Source: Bacteroidales bacterium (GTDB lineage Bacteria; Bacteroidota; Bacteroidia; Bacteroidales; GCA-2748055). From it: a DNA stretch of 34,678 nucleotides. Both the position numbers and the translations under genes were made by a program. Location of the stretch: positions 1 to 34,678 of the forward strand of contig JAGLOO010000056.1 of NCBI GenBank assembly GCA_023138875.1, in the 5' to 3' direction. Under the pieces are notes generated by a model that saw nothing but the letters and a program-made list of their open reading frames with translations, was not told where the DNA came from and searched no databases. Numbering within the stretch: position 1 is the stretch's first letter; every line of letters begins with the position of its first letter. Shown one piece after another: positions 32,701 through 34,678 of the stretch.

Positions 32701-34678
32701 CTATTCCTTAATAATCCGTGATACGCCATTCATTTGGTCAGTATCAATATGTATCAGGTAAACACCAGTTTCAAACCGGCTGACATCAAGATCTGTTTTG
32801 GTCAATTTCAGCATCCTTTTTACTACTACCGTCTGACCAATGATATTTACAACCTTTATAGTAGCATTGGTATTCTCAAATCCCATATCGATGGTTAAGA
32901 ATTCCTCTGCTGGCATAGGATATACCTTAAAATCCTGATGCCCACCATTTTTACCAAGTCCTGATATGGTCAGCATCAGACAATCCGAAGTGTCTGTACA
33001 TTCACCTTGCGTTACAATCACAGCATACTCTCCATTTTCAGTGGGTGTAAAAGTACTTTCAGTTTGACCAGCTATTATGGAATTATCCGCACAATTGATC
33101 CACTGATAAGTCCCTATTGTTTCAACTATTAACGAATTCTCCACAATGGATACAGAAATATCTCCAACCACACTATTGGTAACAGAAACTACACATTGAC
33201 TGCTATTTCCATTTCCATCATCGATGGTATAGGTAACGGTAGTTACTCCGGGATTAAATATCTCCCCGCTCGCATCACCTGTTCCGCTACCTGTCGTTGC
33301 ACCCGATAAATCAAAGGTAACTGCTGGTATAGTGCAATTATCCGTCACATTGGTTAAGCCGATTGAATTTACAAATCCATCGCACGTAATAACATCTTCA
33401 GGACAAGTTGCTGAGGGGGCGGTTACATCCTCAATTACAACGTTCTGAGCTACAGTAATGCTGTTTCCGCTCGCATCGGTAAAGGTCCAGTTTATGACAT
33501 GTGTTCCTTGAGTTGAATAGGTCAAATCATCTGTAGTTGTACCTGTTATGGGACCTGCACATGCATCATTAATTATTGGAGCAACAGCAGTAGCAGAACA
33601 TTCTCCTAGTACATCTGCCAGTTCAGGATCTTCAGGAGGTGATACATCATCAATAATAACATTCTGAGTTACCGTGATGCTGTTACCGTTTCCATCGTCA
33701 AAGGTCCAGGTTATTACATGGATACCCTGGATGGAATAGGTCAACGCATCCGTTGTGGTTCCTGTGATGGTTCCCGAACATGCATCGGTTGTTGTAGGAG
33801 CCACAGCTGTTGCAGTACATTCACCGGTCATATCGGTCAGCGTTGGGATCAATGGAGCTGTCACATCATCAATAACCACATTTTGAGTAGCAGTTGTACT
33901 GTTTCCATTTCCATCATCAAAGGTCCATGTAATCACGTGGATGCCCTGAGTAGAATAGGTTAATGCATCCGTCGTCGTACCTGTAATAGTTCCTGCACAT
34001 GCATCTGTGGTGGTTGGAGCCACTGCCGTTGCTGAACATTCCCCGGTCACATCTGTCAGTGTTGGTGTCACTGGTGGTGTCACATCATCAATCACCACAT
34101 TCTGAGCAGCAGAAGTGCTGTTTCCATTCCCATCGTCAAAGGTCCAGGTAATCACATGTGTACCTTGTGTTGAATAAGTCATTGCGTCGGTAGTGGTTCC
34201 TGTAATGATTCCCGCACATGCATCTGTTGTGGTTGGAGCCACTGCCGTTGCTGAACATTCCCCGGTCACATCTGTCAGTGTTGGTGTCACTGGTGGTGTC
34301 ACATCATCAATCACCACATTCTGAGCAGCAGAAGTGCTGTTTCCATTCCCATCGTCAAAGGTCCAGGTAATCACATGTGTACCTTGTGTTGAATAAGTCA
34401 TTGCGTCGGTAGTGGTTCCTGTAATGGTTCCCGCACATGCATCTGTTGTGGTTGGAGCCACTGCGGTTGCGGTACATTCCCCGGTCACATCTGCCAGTGT
34501 TGGAGTCACAGGAGGGGTCACATCATCAATCACTACATTCTGAGCAGCAGAAGTGCTGTTCCCGTTCCCATCGTCAAAGCTCCAGGTAATCACATGGGTG
34601 CCTTGTGTTGAATAAGTCAAAGCATCGGTTGTTGTGCCTGTAATGGTTCCTGAACATGCATCTGTGGTGGTTGGAGCC
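32701..34678 (-). CDS. HYR-repeat surface protein with T9SS type A sorting domain, N-terminus outside window
   Basis: The coding frame is open to the right edge, so the start is missing; the first codon of the open stretch is not a start. In the window there are five full tandem units of 73 residues and one partial, each with GEC, TTTDAC, GTHVITWTFDDGNGNS and VVIDDVTPP. They resemble HYR/Ig-like modules, with one conserved Cys pair per unit and an Asp/Asn-rich loop that could bind calcium. A more canonical HYR domain follows (TAPSATCPEDVITC to YTIDDGNGNSSQCVVSV), then an Ig-like unit ending near CTDTSDCLMLTISG. Last comes a T9SS sorting domain (VYPMPAEEFLTID to ETGVYLIHI), which directs export and surface anchoring. 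Adhesin or structural roles are likely. Confidence 0.88.
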   Translation of the reverse strand, partial: APTTTDACSGTITGTTTDALTYSTQGTHVITWSFDDGNGNSTSAAQNVVIDDVTPPVTPTLADVTGECTATAVAPTTTDACAGTITGTTTDAMTYSTQGTHVITWTFDDGNGNSTSAAQNVVIDDVTPPVTPTLTDVTGECSATAVAPTTTDACAGIITGTTTDAMTYSTQGTHVITWTFDDGNGNSTSAAQNVVIDDVTPPVTPTLTDVTGECSATAVAPTTTDACAGTITGTTTDALTYSTQGIHVITWTFDDGNGNSTTATQNVVIDDVTAPLIPTLTDMTGECTATAVAPTTTDACSGTITGTTTDALTYSIQGIHVITWTFDDGNGNSITVTQNVIIDDVSPPEDPELADVLGECSATAVAPIINDACAGPITGTTTDDLTYSTQGTHVINWTFTDASGNSITVAQNVVIEDVTAPSATCPEDVITCDGFVNSIGLTNVTDNCTIPAVTFDLSGATTGSGTGDASGEIFNPGVTTVTYTIDDGNGNSSQCVVSVTNSVVGDISVSIVENSLIVETIGTYQWINCADNSIIAGQTESTFTPTENGEYAVIVTQGECTDTSDCLMLTISGLGKNGGHQDFKVYPMPAEEFLTIDMGFENTNATIKVVNIIGQTVVVKRMLKLTKTDLDVSRFETGVYLIHIDTDQMNGVSRIIKE
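34010..34426. repeat. Near-identical adjacent 219-nt tandem repeat units
   Basis: Bases 34010-34207 and 34229-34426 are identical over 198 nt at a period of 219 nt, with single mismatches just outside. Units further toward the C-terminus (33560-33990) keep the protein pattern but differ at many bases. Confidence 0.85.

Noticed and set aside
33480-34678. Regular repeats suggesting a CRISPR array
   Set aside because: The period is 219 nt, the whole unit is coding and conserved as protein, and there are no spacers.

Overview
The window looks like a chromosomal segment of a Bacteroidota bacterium, probably an environmental Bacteroidales/Marinilabiliales-type organism. The evidence is a C-terminal type IX secretion (T9SS) sorting domain on an HYR-repeat protein, several TAnnTTTG promoter -7 boxes, a short adenylate kinase without a zinc LID, a glutamine synthetase of Bacteroidota type, a secreted WD40-caspase protein and several outer-membrane beta-barrels. 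It could be an isolate or an assembled metagenome contig; the sequence does not say.

Region 1 (1-4472) is a graveyard of mobile DNA ending at a tRNA-Thr(CGT). It holds the 3' part of an IS5-type transposase, an IS21-type terminus, and an IS21 IstB ATPase whose N-terminus has been replaced in frame by the start of a phage terminase large subunit, still overlapped by its complete terminase small subunit. Next come an outer-membrane protein, a GH16 glucanase that has lost its secretion signal, and a tail-fibre remnant antisense to the GH16 start. The tRNA 3' end faces this debris, as expected of an old prophage attachment site.

Region 2 (4600-13000) holds a BaiN/HI0933-type flavoprotein, an AbiEi-type regulator without its AbiEii toxin but followed after 15 nt by a five-PAS histidine kinase, a HipBA toxin-antitoxin pair, and a TPR lipoprotein flanked by two decayed fragments of a lysS 3' end.

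Region 3 (13000-28100) is mostly housekeeping: glnA, an ArnT/PMT-type glycosyltransferase, two small pseudogenes (a sigma-54 activator tail and a two-TM protein), divergent lysS and recJ, an HhH/beta-barrel protein, a PorV-like protein and purE on the minus strand, and hpt, adk, obgE, a PAP2 phosphatase and lplA on the plus strand. A strong terminator downstream of purE is also the signal-peptide coding sequence of the next gene.

Region 4 (28100-34678) has a large secreted WD40-caspase protein, an 850-nt intergenic stretch with palindromes, and the C-terminal part of a T9SS-exported surface protein with 219-nt tandem repeats that runs off the right edge.
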